Shown here: positions 45,601-52,758 of the stretch, in pieces
Position numbering within the stretch: the stretch's first letter is position 1
Layout: the number at the start of each line of letters is the position of its first letter
Origin: Seohaeicola saemankumensis
Lineage (GTDB): Bacteria; Pseudomonadota; Alphaproteobacteria; Rhodobacterales; Rhodobacteraceae
DNA: 64,000 nucleotides
Direction of reading: 5' to 3'
Assembly: GCF_020171285.1 (NCBI RefSeq)
Contig: NZ_JAIUZI010000010.1
Location: 1 to 64,000 of the forward strand
Made by a program: the position numbers and the translations under genes
The notes under the pieces: generated by a model
Told to the model about the DNA's origin: nothing
Database searches by the model: none
What the model saw: only the letters and a program-made list of their open reading frames with translations

Positions 45601-48101
45601 TTACCGTGATGTCGGACCGGCTGATCGCGCGCAAGGCGGTCGAGGTGGTCGCCGGCGAGAACCTGATCCCGCTGGAGGTGACCGAGGCTTGGGGTACCGG
45701 CGCCTATGTCACCGCAACCGTGATCCGGCCGATGGATGTGGCGGCAGGTCAGAATCCGGCCCGTGCGATGGGGGTGGCCCATGCCGCGATTGCACCGGGC
45801 AAGCGGGCGCTTGACGTGGCGATTGCCGTGCCCGATGTGGTGCGCCCGCGCCGCAGCGAACGCGCGCGGATCACCGTCGCGGGGGCACAGGAGGGCGAGC
45901 AGGTCTGGCTGACGCTGGCCGCCGTGGATGTCGGTATCCTGAACTTGACGGGGTTCCAGAGCCCCGACCCGCAGGGGTATTACTTTGGCCAGCGCCGGTT
46001 GGGGATGGAGCTGCGCGATGTCTACGGGCGGCTGATCGACGGTATGAACGGGGCGCTGGGCACGGTCCGGTCCGGCGGGGATGACGACGGCGGTATGCGG
46101 ATGCAGTCGCCGCCCCCGCAGCAGGAGCTGATGGCCAGTTTTACCGGCCCTGTGCAGGTGGGGCCAGACGGGCTGGCCTATGTCAACATCGACCTGCCCG
46201 CGTTCAACGGCACCGTCCGGCTCATGGCCGTGGCGTGGTCGAACACCGCCGTGGGGCAGGCCGAGGCCGAGACGATCGTGCGCGACCCGGTCGTGGTGAC
46301 CGCCAGCGCGCCGCGGTTCCTGGCCCCCGGCGACGAAAGCCGCATCCGGCTGCATGTGGTGCATGCCGACGGCCCCTCGGGCCAGATGCAGCTGGACCTG
46401 ACGGCACGGGGGCAGTCGCTGACGCTGGGCGCCGACCCTGGCACGTTCACGATCGCCGACAAGGGCAAGATCAGTTTCGAGGTTCCCGTCGCCGCCTTGG
46501 CGGTTGGCGACCCGGAATTCGACGTGGCGCTAACCACCCCTGACGGCCAGGTGCTGACCCAGTCATTGCGGCTGCCGGTGCGCGCCAATGATCCCGTCGT
46601 GGCGCAGACCCGCCGCTTTAGCCTAGGCGAGGGCGACCGGTTCCTGTTCAGCGACGATGTCTTTGCCGGCTTGCGGCCCGGCACCGCCGAGGCGATCCTG
46701 TCTGCCGGTCCGCTGGCGAAATTCGATGTACCGGGGTTGCTGTCGATGCTGGATCGTTACCCCTATGGCTGTACCGAGCAGGTAACCTCGCAGGCGATGC
46801 CGCTGCTCTACCTCTCCTCGGTCGCGCAGGCGGCGGGGCTGGGTGACGGGCCCGCCGTACAGGCGCGCGTCGAGGCCTCGATCCGCCGTATTCTGTCGCG
46901 TCAGGCGTCGAACGGGGCTTTTGGTCTGTGGCGCGCGGAGTCGGGCGATTTCTGGCTGGATGCCTATGCCAGCGACTTTCTCAGCCGGGCCCGCGCCGAA
47001 GGGTTCGCGGTGCCTGACCAACCCTTTGCCCAGGCGATGGACAACCTGCGCAACCGGGTCAACTATGCCCCCGACTTTGACATCGGCGGCGAGGACATCG
47101 CCTATGCATTGATGGTGCTGGCCCGCGAAGGGGCGGCGGCCATCGGCGACCTGCGCTACTACGCCGACGTCAAAGGTGACGGCTTTGCCACGCCGCTGGC
47201 GGCGGCGCAGCTGGGTGCGGCGCTGGCGTCCTACGGGGATCAGCGGCGCGCCGACATGATGTTCGCCCGCGCGGCGCAAATGATCAGCGGCGCGGCCCCG
47301 GCGGAAAACGCCTACTGGCGGTCCGACTACGGCACACCGTTGCGTGACGGCGCCGGCGTGTTGGCGCTGGTGACCGAGGCGCGCAGCACGGCGGTCGATA
47401 CCGTTGCCTTGACCGACCGCATCACGCGGGTCAGCGCGACCCGCTCCACGCAGGAAGCGGCATGGTCGCTGCTGGCTGCACAGGCGTTGGTCAAGACGCC
47501 GGAGCAGTCGGGCCTGCGGGTTGACGGTGCGCCTGTGTCCGGCCCATTTGTGCGCCTGCTGGATAGCGGCAGCGACGCCGCCCCGGTCGAGATCACCGCG
47601 ACCGGAGGAGCGGCCACCGATGTGACCCTGACGACCATGGGCGTGCCCGAGGTGGCTCCGGACGCGGGCGGTACCGGTTATGCGATCACGCGGGACTACT
47701 ACACGATGGAGGGCGACCCGATCACCGCCGACAGCGTCAGGGTCGGCGACCGGTTGGTTGCCGTTCTGCGGGTCAAACCGTTCGAGCCGCAGGGCGCACG
47801 CCTGATGGTCGATGACCCGTTGCCCGCCGGGCTCGAGATCGACAACCCGAGCCTGTTGCGCTCGGGCGATGTGCGGGCGCTGGACTGGCTGGACCTGTCG
47901 GAGGCAGAGCATACCGAGTTCCGGTCCGACCGGTTCCTGGCTGCCCTGAACATGCGCAAATCCGCGCCCGCGACGCTGGCATATGTCGTGCGCGCGGTGA
48001 CGCCGGGCCGATTCCATCACCCAGCGGCATCGGTCGAGGACATGTACCGCCCGCAATATCGCGCGCGTACCGCGACCGGCCGGATCGAGGTCACCCAGTG
48101 A
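42645..48101 (+). CDS. alpha-2-macroglobulin family protein with PAN/Apple domain
   Basis: A very large protein (1818 residues) related to E. coli YfhM and eukaryotic protease-trapping macroglobulins. A signal peptide (cleavage near residue 29) is followed by a cysteine-bearing PAN/Apple domain at about 30-105 (DLPGCLRACTANSRCAAFTFN). MG domains come next, with VFLTTDRGAYRAGETIHATVLARDG as the bait-side MG motif. The thioester motif GCTEQ places the reactive cysteine at C1376, in YPYGCTEQVTSQAMPLLYL. It should act in the periplasm, trapping foreign proteases. A DUF1089 gene and pbpC follow with overlapping starts, the usual A2M/PbpC pairing for cell-wall defence and repair. AGGAGG lies nine bases before the ATG. 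Confidence 0.93.
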   Translation: MLRVLGFVIGCFLAIVMAVLVSADQARAQSAVPDFRYVVTNDMDFYGSDLDALFDTDLPGCLRACTANSRCAAFTFNTRSNACFPKAGVSERTVYAGALSAEKYPTAGAVRTRAQARRADLDFLMPKDFEQAFVQARELGLIHRAGGQDVEMLLDTGRLRASQGQPAQAVGWIGAAVSLTDMPHLWSEYAGLLLDIRTENSRLRRDYHQRALTAALNGYLRAEADRDRLFALQVLAEALDRNRRGRNMIPALRLAYDIQPRPDLSAALDSAIAKYGFRVTDSTVEADSAAPRICAAFSEPLVKVGVDYETFVQLPDPSLVVQSDGSQLCIDGVEHGQRYRITLRQGLPAASGETLHRDVELTHYVRDRSPGVRFPGRSYVLPKAADAALPVQTVNVTKLDLRLRRISDRNLLRSLQDGYFGRPLSHWQDQNFASEIAEEVWSGTAEVQTRLNEEMTTRLPMGAAIAGQPAGIYALKATVPGADPYDDPGATQWFVLSDLGLSTMSGTDGLHVTVRGLSDAAPRAGVALSLISRANAVLGQAETDDDGYARFDPGLIRGSGGAAPAMVIAEQGDDDIGFLSLTDPAFDLSDRGVEGRAPAGPVDVFLTTDRGAYRAGETIHATVLARDGETRAIEGLPLIAILSRPDGVEYRRRISGGGQAGGHVFSLPVDATVPRGTWRLDIKSDPDAPALASQTVLVEDFMPERIDFDLSLPNAPLRPGDFPPLRIDARYLFGAPGADLTIDGQVVLRPSDSLEGFPGYRFGRYDAEQGAQSSYFGGDRTDAAGQAMLNVEIPDVEPSGHPLQATVITRLADGSARPVERRLTAPVRPATPVIGIKPLFDEVVAEGTEAGFEVIGLSPDLTPMPMRARWTLNRVETRYQWYQLYGNWNWEPITRRTRIATGEADLGGQPLRVSQPVDWGEYELVVERTDGAYTSAAIPFYAGWYVSADASATPDRLEMSLDRSDYAPGDTARLRIVPRMAGRALITVMSDRLIARKAVEVVAGENLIPLEVTEAWGTGAYVTATVIRPMDVAAGQNPARAMGVAHAAIAPGKRALDVAIAVPDVVRPRRSERARITVAGAQEGEQVWLTLAAVDVGILNLTGFQSPDPQGYYFGQRRLGMELRDVYGRLIDGMNGALGTVRSGGDDDGGMRMQSPPPQQELMASFTGPVQVGPDGLAYVNIDLPAFNGTVRLMAVAWSNTAVGQAEAETIVRDPVVVTASAPRFLAPGDESRIRLHVVHADGPSGQMQLDLTARGQSLTLGADPGTFTIADKGKISFEVPVAALAVGDPEFDVALTTPDGQVLTQSLRLPVRANDPVVAQTRRFSLGEGDRFLFSDDVFAGLRPGTAEAILSAGPLAKFDVPGLLSMLDRYPYGCTEQVTSQAMPLLYLSSVAQAAGLGDGPAVQARVEASIRRILSRQASNGAFGLWRAESGDFWLDAYASDFLSRARAEGFAVPDQPFAQAMDNLRNRVNYAPDFDIGGEDIAYALMVLAREGAAAIGDLRYYADVKGDGFATPLAAAQLGAALASYGDQRRADMMFARAAQMISGAAPAENAYWRSDYGTPLRDGAGVLALVTEARSTAVDTVALTDRITRVSATRSTQEAAWSLLAAQALVKTPEQSGLRVDGAPVSGPFVRLLDSGSDAAPVEITATGGAATDVTLTTMGVPEVAPDAGGTGYAITRDYYTMEGDPITADSVRVGDRLVAVLRVKPFEPQGARLMVDDPLPAGLEIDNPSLLRSGDVRALDWLDLSEAEHTEFRSDRFLAALNMRKSAPATLAYVVRAVTPGRFHHPAASVEDMYRPQYRARTATGRIEVTQ

Positions 48102-48658
48102 CCACAGTGGCCACGGCCCGCTGGCAGCGGCTGGACGGGCCGGGGCAGGACAGTTGCCGCCTGATCGCCGAACCAGCGGGGTGGATGCTGTGCGGTCACG
48201 CGCGCTTCGCCCATAACGGCAGCGAGGCGGCACTGGACTATGTGGTCCGCTGTGACGGCGCCTGGCAGACCACCAGCGCCGATATCAGCGGTCTTTTGGA
48301 CGGAGCGGAGGCCGGCTGGAAGATCGCCCGGATGGGCGATGGCTGGAGCCTGAACGGCACCGCTGCCGGACTGGCGGATTGCGTCGATATCGACCTCGGC
48401 TTCACACCCGCGACGAACCTGCTGCCGGTGCGCCGGTTCCGCCTGCTGGAGGGCGGCAGCGCCGAGCTTTCCGCGGCGTGGTTCCTGCCCGGCGACGGCG
48501 GTGGCCTGACCCGGTTGAACCAAAGCTACCACGCGGAAACCGGGCGCGCGGTGACCTATCGGTCGGATCAGTTCGAGGCCCGGCTCGACCTGCACGATAG
48601 CGGATTCGCCACCCGCTATGGCGATCTTTGGGAGGGACAGGTCGATGTGGCGGGCTAG
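48098..48658 (+). CDS. DUF1089 putative glycolipid-binding protein
   Basis: A 186-residue protein of the 'putative glycolipid-binding' family (PF06475), recognised from WKIARMGDGWSLNG, DIDLGFTPATNLLPVRR and the C-terminal YRSDQFEARLDLHDSGFATRYGDLW. The solved Pseudomonas member has a LolA/LolB-like half barrel, but no activity is proven. No signal peptide is visible, so it should be cytoplasmic. It overlaps the macroglobulin gene by four bases and pbpC by 14 bases, so it is tightly coupled to both, an arrangement not usual for the A2M/PbpC pair. Confidence 0.8.
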   Translation: MTTVATARWQRLDGPGQDSCRLIAEPAGWMLCGHARFAHNGSEAALDYVVRCDGAWQTTSADISGLLDGAEAGWKIARMGDGWSLNGTAAGLADCVDIDLGFTPATNLLPVRRFRLLEGGSAELSAAWFLPGDGGGLTRLNQSYHAETGRAVTYRSDQFEARLDLHDSGFATRYGDLWEGQVDVAG

Positions 48659-50690
48659 GTGGCCGTTTCTTGTCGCGGCGTTGATGTTTCTGGCCGCCCT
48701 GGGGCGCGATGCCACCGATCGCTGGATCGATGCGACGGTTCTGCCCGCGACGCTGCATGCCACCTCGACCGAGGTGCGTGACCGCCACGGCGCCTTGTTG
48801 CGGGCCTACCCGGTCGGGGACGGGTTGTGGCGGCTCGATCCGCGCGCCAGCGGTGTGGACCGGCGCTATCTCGATATGCTGATCGCCTTCGAGGACAAGC
48901 GGTTCCGCCATCATGCGGGTGTCGATCCGCGTGCGATGATCCGCGCCGGAGCGCAGGCCATGTGGCATGGGCGGCTGGTGTCGGGCGGTTCGACCCTGAC
49001 CATGCAGGTGGCCCGGCTGCTCGAGGATGGCAGCACCGGGCGCTGGGCCGGCAAGCTGCGCCAGATGCGGGTCGCCTGGGCGCTTGAGAGACGCTTCAGC
49101 AAGGACGACATCCTGACGCTCTACCTCACCCACGCTCCCTTTGGCGGCAACCTCGAAGGGTTGCGGGCGGCCACCTATGCCTGGTTCGGAAAAGAACCCA
49201 ACCGCCTGACAGCGGCCGAGGCGGCCTTGCTGATCGCGCTGCCGCAATCGCCCGAGGGCCGCCGCCCGGACCGGCATCCGCAATCTGCCACTGCGGCGCG
49301 CGACCGGGTGCTGGCGCGGATGGCCGAGGCGGGTGTTCTGCCCGCAGACGAGGCCGCAGCGGCCCGGCGCGAGCCGGTCCCGGCCCGGCGCCGCGCCTTT
49401 CCGCAAAATGCACCGCATCTGGCCGACCGGATCATCGCCGAGAACCCATTGGCGGGCCGCCACGACCTGACCCTGGACGCGCGTGTGCAGGCCGCGATGG
49501 AGCTTTTGGTGGCCGAGGCCGCGCGGCAGGCCGGCGGGCGCACGTCGGCGGCGCTGGTGGTGGCCGACCACCAAAGCGGCGATATCCTGGCTTCGGTCGG
49601 ATCGCCCGCCTACGACGGCGCGGCGGGGCGGCAGGGGTTCGTTGACATGACCCGTGCGATCCGGTCGCCGGGATCAACCCTCAAACCGTTGATTTACGGG
49701 CTGGCCTTCGATCAGGGGCTGGTGCATCCCGAAACGCTGATCCGCGACGCGCCGGTGATGTTCGGACGCTATGCGCCGCGCAACTTCGATGGCCGGTTCC
49801 GTGGCGATGTCCGGGTGCGCGACGCCTTGCAGATGTCGCTGAACATCCCGGTGGTGAAACTGACTGACGACCTTGGCCCGGCGCGGGTCATGGCCGGTCT
49901 GCGCCGGGCGGGCGCGGATGCGCAACTGCCGGGCGGCGCCCCCGGACTGGCGATCGCTCTGGGCGGCGTCGGGCTCAGCCTGCATGATCTGGTGCAGCTT
50001 TATGCCGGGCTGGCCGCCGGTGGCCAGGGTCAGGCGCTGCGGGCCGACCGGGCGCAGCCCGGGCACACCGGGGCGCGGGTCATCTCGGACAGGGCGGCCT
50101 GGCAGGTGACCGACATTCTGCGCGATCTTGCGCCGCCGGCGGGAGCACCGGCGCGGGTGCTTGCCTACAAGACCGGTACATCCTACGGCCACCGCGACGC
50201 CTGGGCGGTTGGTTACGACGGGCGCCACGTGATCGGGGTCTGGATGGGGCGCGCCGACGGCACACCTGTGCCCGGCGCCTTTGGCGGCGATCTGGCGGCG
50301 CCGGTCTTGTTCGAAGCCTTCGGACGTCTGAAGCCGCAATTCGACGGCTTTGCACCTCCGCCGCCGGCGACGCTGATTGTCGGCGCCGCCGAACTGCCGC
50401 AGCCATTGCGCCGCTACCGTCCGCGTGGGGCCGCCTTTGCCAGGTCGACCAATGCGCCGAGCGTCGATTTTCCGCCCGATGGCGCGCGGCTGGCCGAGAC
50501 AGGTGGCGGGCTGGTGATCAAGCTGCGCGGCGGCGACGCCCCGTTTTCCGTCCTGGCCAACGGTCTCCCGGTGCGCACCGGTTTGCATCAGCGCGAGTTC
50601 GAGATCCCCAGCCCCGGCGCGGGGTTCTCAACGTTGGTGGTGGTGGATGCCAAGGGACGCAGCGACCGGATCACCGTGCAGCTGGATTGA
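48645..50690 (+). CDS. pbpC: penicillin-binding protein 1C
   Basis: A 681-residue bifunctional peptidoglycan synthase. One N-terminal helix anchors it. The glycosyltransferase domain has catalytic E83 in AFEDKRFRHHAGVDPRA and STLTMQVARL. The transpeptidase domain shows S344-x-x-K347 in SPGSTLKP, SLN in MSLNIPVV, and KTG in YKTGTSYGHRD. A C-terminal BiPBP_C-type domain (FPPDGARLA...) ends the protein. The start at 48645 has GGGAGGGA upstream. PbpC is the regular partner of bacterial macroglobulins and may repair the wall where an attacker has cut. Confidence 0.95.
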   Translation: MWRARWPFLVAALMFLAALGRDATDRWIDATVLPATLHATSTEVRDRHGALLRAYPVGDGLWRLDPRASGVDRRYLDMLIAFEDKRFRHHAGVDPRAMIRAGAQAMWHGRLVSGGSTLTMQVARLLEDGSTGRWAGKLRQMRVAWALERRFSKDDILTLYLTHAPFGGNLEGLRAATYAWFGKEPNRLTAAEAALLIALPQSPEGRRPDRHPQSATAARDRVLARMAEAGVLPADEAAAARREPVPARRRAFPQNAPHLADRIIAENPLAGRHDLTLDARVQAAMELLVAEAARQAGGRTSAALVVADHQSGDILASVGSPAYDGAAGRQGFVDMTRAIRSPGSTLKPLIYGLAFDQGLVHPETLIRDAPVMFGRYAPRNFDGRFRGDVRVRDALQMSLNIPVVKLTDDLGPARVMAGLRRAGADAQLPGGAPGLAIALGGVGLSLHDLVQLYAGLAAGGQGQALRADRAQPGHTGARVISDRAAWQVTDILRDLAPPAGAPARVLAYKTGTSYGHRDAWAVGYDGRHVIGVWMGRADGTPVPGAFGGDLAAPVLFEAFGRLKPQFDGFAPPPPATLIVGAAELPQPLRRYRPRGAAFARSTNAPSVDFPPDGARLAETGGGLVIKLRGGDAPFSVLANGLPVRTGLHQREFEIPSPGAGFSTLVVVDAKGRSDRITVQLD

Positions 50691-50715
50691 GCACCGCCGG
50701 GTCAGGAGAGGTTGG

Positions 50716-52758
50716 TCAGCGCCGGCCTTCGCGCAGCCAGCCGGTCACGATCAGACCCGCCGCCGCCAGCAGGACCAGCCATGCGGGCAAAAGGGGCGAT
50801 TGGGTGACGCTGCGGGTTTCATAGGCCGCGCGCGGCGTCAGCCCGATCCAGCCGCGCCCGGCCGCCGGGCGGCCTTCGCGGACATTGCGCAGCACCGGCA
50901 ACCCTTCTTCCAGCCGAACCATGCCACCACGCAGAGGCGCGATCAGCGGTTCCAGAATGGCAGGAGTGGCAATGGTCTGCTCGAATTCGCGCGGCGCCGC
51001 AGGGCCAAGGCCGATGACCGCCTCGTGATCGCCCTCGGCAAGCCGGTAAAGACCGATTTCCGGCCCGTCATATTGCGCCTCGAACCGCCCAGGCGCGACT
51101 TCTTCCAATGTCACGTCAAGCGTGCCGCCATCAGGGCGGGTCACCGTGACGGATCCCACGGTATCCTCCAGCGTGCGCCGGATGATGCGCATTCGCTGGC
51201 CGGTCGCCTCGGCGAACAATGTTTCTTCTTCCAGCTCGGGCTCTTTCATCATCCAGTGCGCCAGCCGCCGGAGCAGCTCCAGCTGCGGCCCGCCGCCTTC
51301 GTACCCCCGGCTCCACAACCAGGCGTGATCCGAGGCCAGCAGGGCAACCCGGCCTTCTTCGACCCGATCGAGAACCAGAAGCGGTCGGTCCTCGTACCCG
51401 GTCATCACGGTGGTGCCGCTCATCGGTTCCACGTCGATCTGGCGCAGCCATGGCCCCCATGTTTCGCCATCGCCCAGATCTGCCGTGACCGGGTGGCGCG
51501 CGCCCTTGCCGGTGACGGTCGGTCGATAGCGGTTCTCGATCACGCGGGCGCTTGGCTGAGCCGGCAGCACGGGCGACAGGGGCGAGCGGTAGATGCTGTC
51601 GGCGCTGGCGAAATCGGGGCCAGCCGCCACCAGAACCGCGCCGCCGGACCGCACGTAATTGGCCACGTTGTCCAGATAAATCGCCGGCAGGATGCCGCGC
51701 CGCTTGTAGCGGTCAAAGATGATCAGGTCGAAATCGTCGATCTTCTCAAGAAACAGCTCGCGCGTGGGAAAGGCGATCAGCGACAGCTCGCCCACCGGCA
51801 CACCATCCTGTTTCTCGGGTGGGCGCAGGATGGTGAAATGCACCAGATCGACAGAGCTGTCGGACTTCAGCAGGTTGCGCCAGGTGCGCCCGCCTGCGTG
51901 CGGTTCGCCTGATACCAGCAGCACCCGCAACCGGTCGCGCACGCCGTTCATCTGGATCAGCGCGGTGTTGTTGCGGTCGGTGATCTCGCCCGCCGCCTTG
52001 GGCACGGTAAACTGGATCACGTTGCGCCCGCCATGGGGCAGGCTCACCGGCAGGTCGATATCCTGACCGATCGGTACCGAAAACCGTTCGGGCGGCGATC
52101 CGTCCACCGAGATTTCCAGCGGCGCGGTTGTTTCGCCGCCGGGCGCGGCGCCGCTGTCCTCGATCCGCAGGGTCAGGGTGACGGGTTCCCCGATGATGGC
52201 AAAGGCCGGCGCGTTGCGCACGATCAGTCGGCGGTCCCAGTCCGTGTCGCGCCCGGTCAGCAGCAGATGCAGCGGAGCAGGCAGGGCGGGGGCCAGATCG
52301 GCGTCGTGGATACGCCCGTCCGACAGCGCGATGATCCCGGCGATACGGGCGCGGGGTTCTTCGGCCAGCGCGCTGGCCAGCGCAGTCATCAGCTGCGTAC
52401 CCGCGTCGCCCGCGCCATCAGCCACCGTGACACGGCGCAGTTCGGTATTGTCGCGTGCCTCGATCCGGGCGGCAAGTTCCTCGGCGGCTTCGGACAACTG
52501 GCTGGGCCGGTCCGACAGCATCTGGCTGGCGCTCTTGTCCTCGACCATGATCACGATATCGCTCAGGGGCGCGCGGTCCTCGACCTGGTACACCGGACCG
52601 GCCAGGGCGGCCAGCAGGGCCAGTCCGGCCAGGGCGCGCAACGCCCAACCCGACAGCCCGCGCCACAGCGCGAGCGCGACGGCAGCCGTGGTCATGGCCG
52701 CCAGCAGCGCCAGAACGGTCCAGGGGATCAGCGGATCAAAGACGATGCTTCCGGTCAT
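50716..52758 (-). CDS. membrane protein with GATase-like domain
   Basis: A 680-residue protein with two N-terminal membrane helices, a VWA-like segment (DIVIMVEDKSASQMLSDRP), a class I glutamine-amidotransferase-like fold without a recognisable catalytic triad (DFDLIIFDRYKRRG...YVRSGGAVLVAAGPDF), and a C-terminal helix. It is the last gene of the MoxR/DUF58 operon, overlapping its predecessor by four bases. Function is unknown; it belongs to envelope complexes of the BatA type, and the helix pattern suggests periplasmic or cytoplasmic scaffolding. Confidence 0.75.
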   Translation of the reverse strand: MTGSIVFDPLIPWTVLALLAAMTTAAVALALWRGLSGWALRALAGLALLAALAGPVYQVEDRAPLSDIVIMVEDKSASQMLSDRPSQLSEAAEELAARIEARDNTELRRVTVADGAGDAGTQLMTALASALAEEPRARIAGIIALSDGRIHDADLAPALPAPLHLLLTGRDTDWDRRLIVRNAPAFAIIGEPVTLTLRIEDSGAAPGGETTAPLEISVDGSPPERFSVPIGQDIDLPVSLPHGGRNVIQFTVPKAAGEITDRNNTALIQMNGVRDRLRVLLVSGEPHAGGRTWRNLLKSDSSVDLVHFTILRPPEKQDGVPVGELSLIAFPTRELFLEKIDDFDLIIFDRYKRRGILPAIYLDNVANYVRSGGAVLVAAGPDFASADSIYRSPLSPVLPAQPSARVIENRYRPTVTGKGARHPVTADLGDGETWGPWLRQIDVEPMSGTTVMTGYEDRPLLVLDRVEEGRVALLASDHAWLWSRGYEGGGPQLELLRRLAHWMMKEPELEEETLFAEATGQRMRIIRRTLEDTVGSVTVTRPDGGTLDVTLEEVAPGRFEAQYDGPEIGLYRLAEGDHEAVIGLGPAAPREFEQTIATPAILEPLIAPLRGGMVRLEEGLPVLRNVREGRPAAGRGWIGLTPRAAYETRSVTQSPLLPAWLVLLAAAGLIVTGWLREGRR

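Noticed and set aside
43014-46364. 1116-codon open frame on the minus strand
   Set aside because: It lies wholly inside the macroglobulin gene, which has a signal peptide, thioester motif and family domains. In GC-rich DNA the antisense frame stays open by codon bias. Its Arg/Gln/His-rich composition resembles no protein family.
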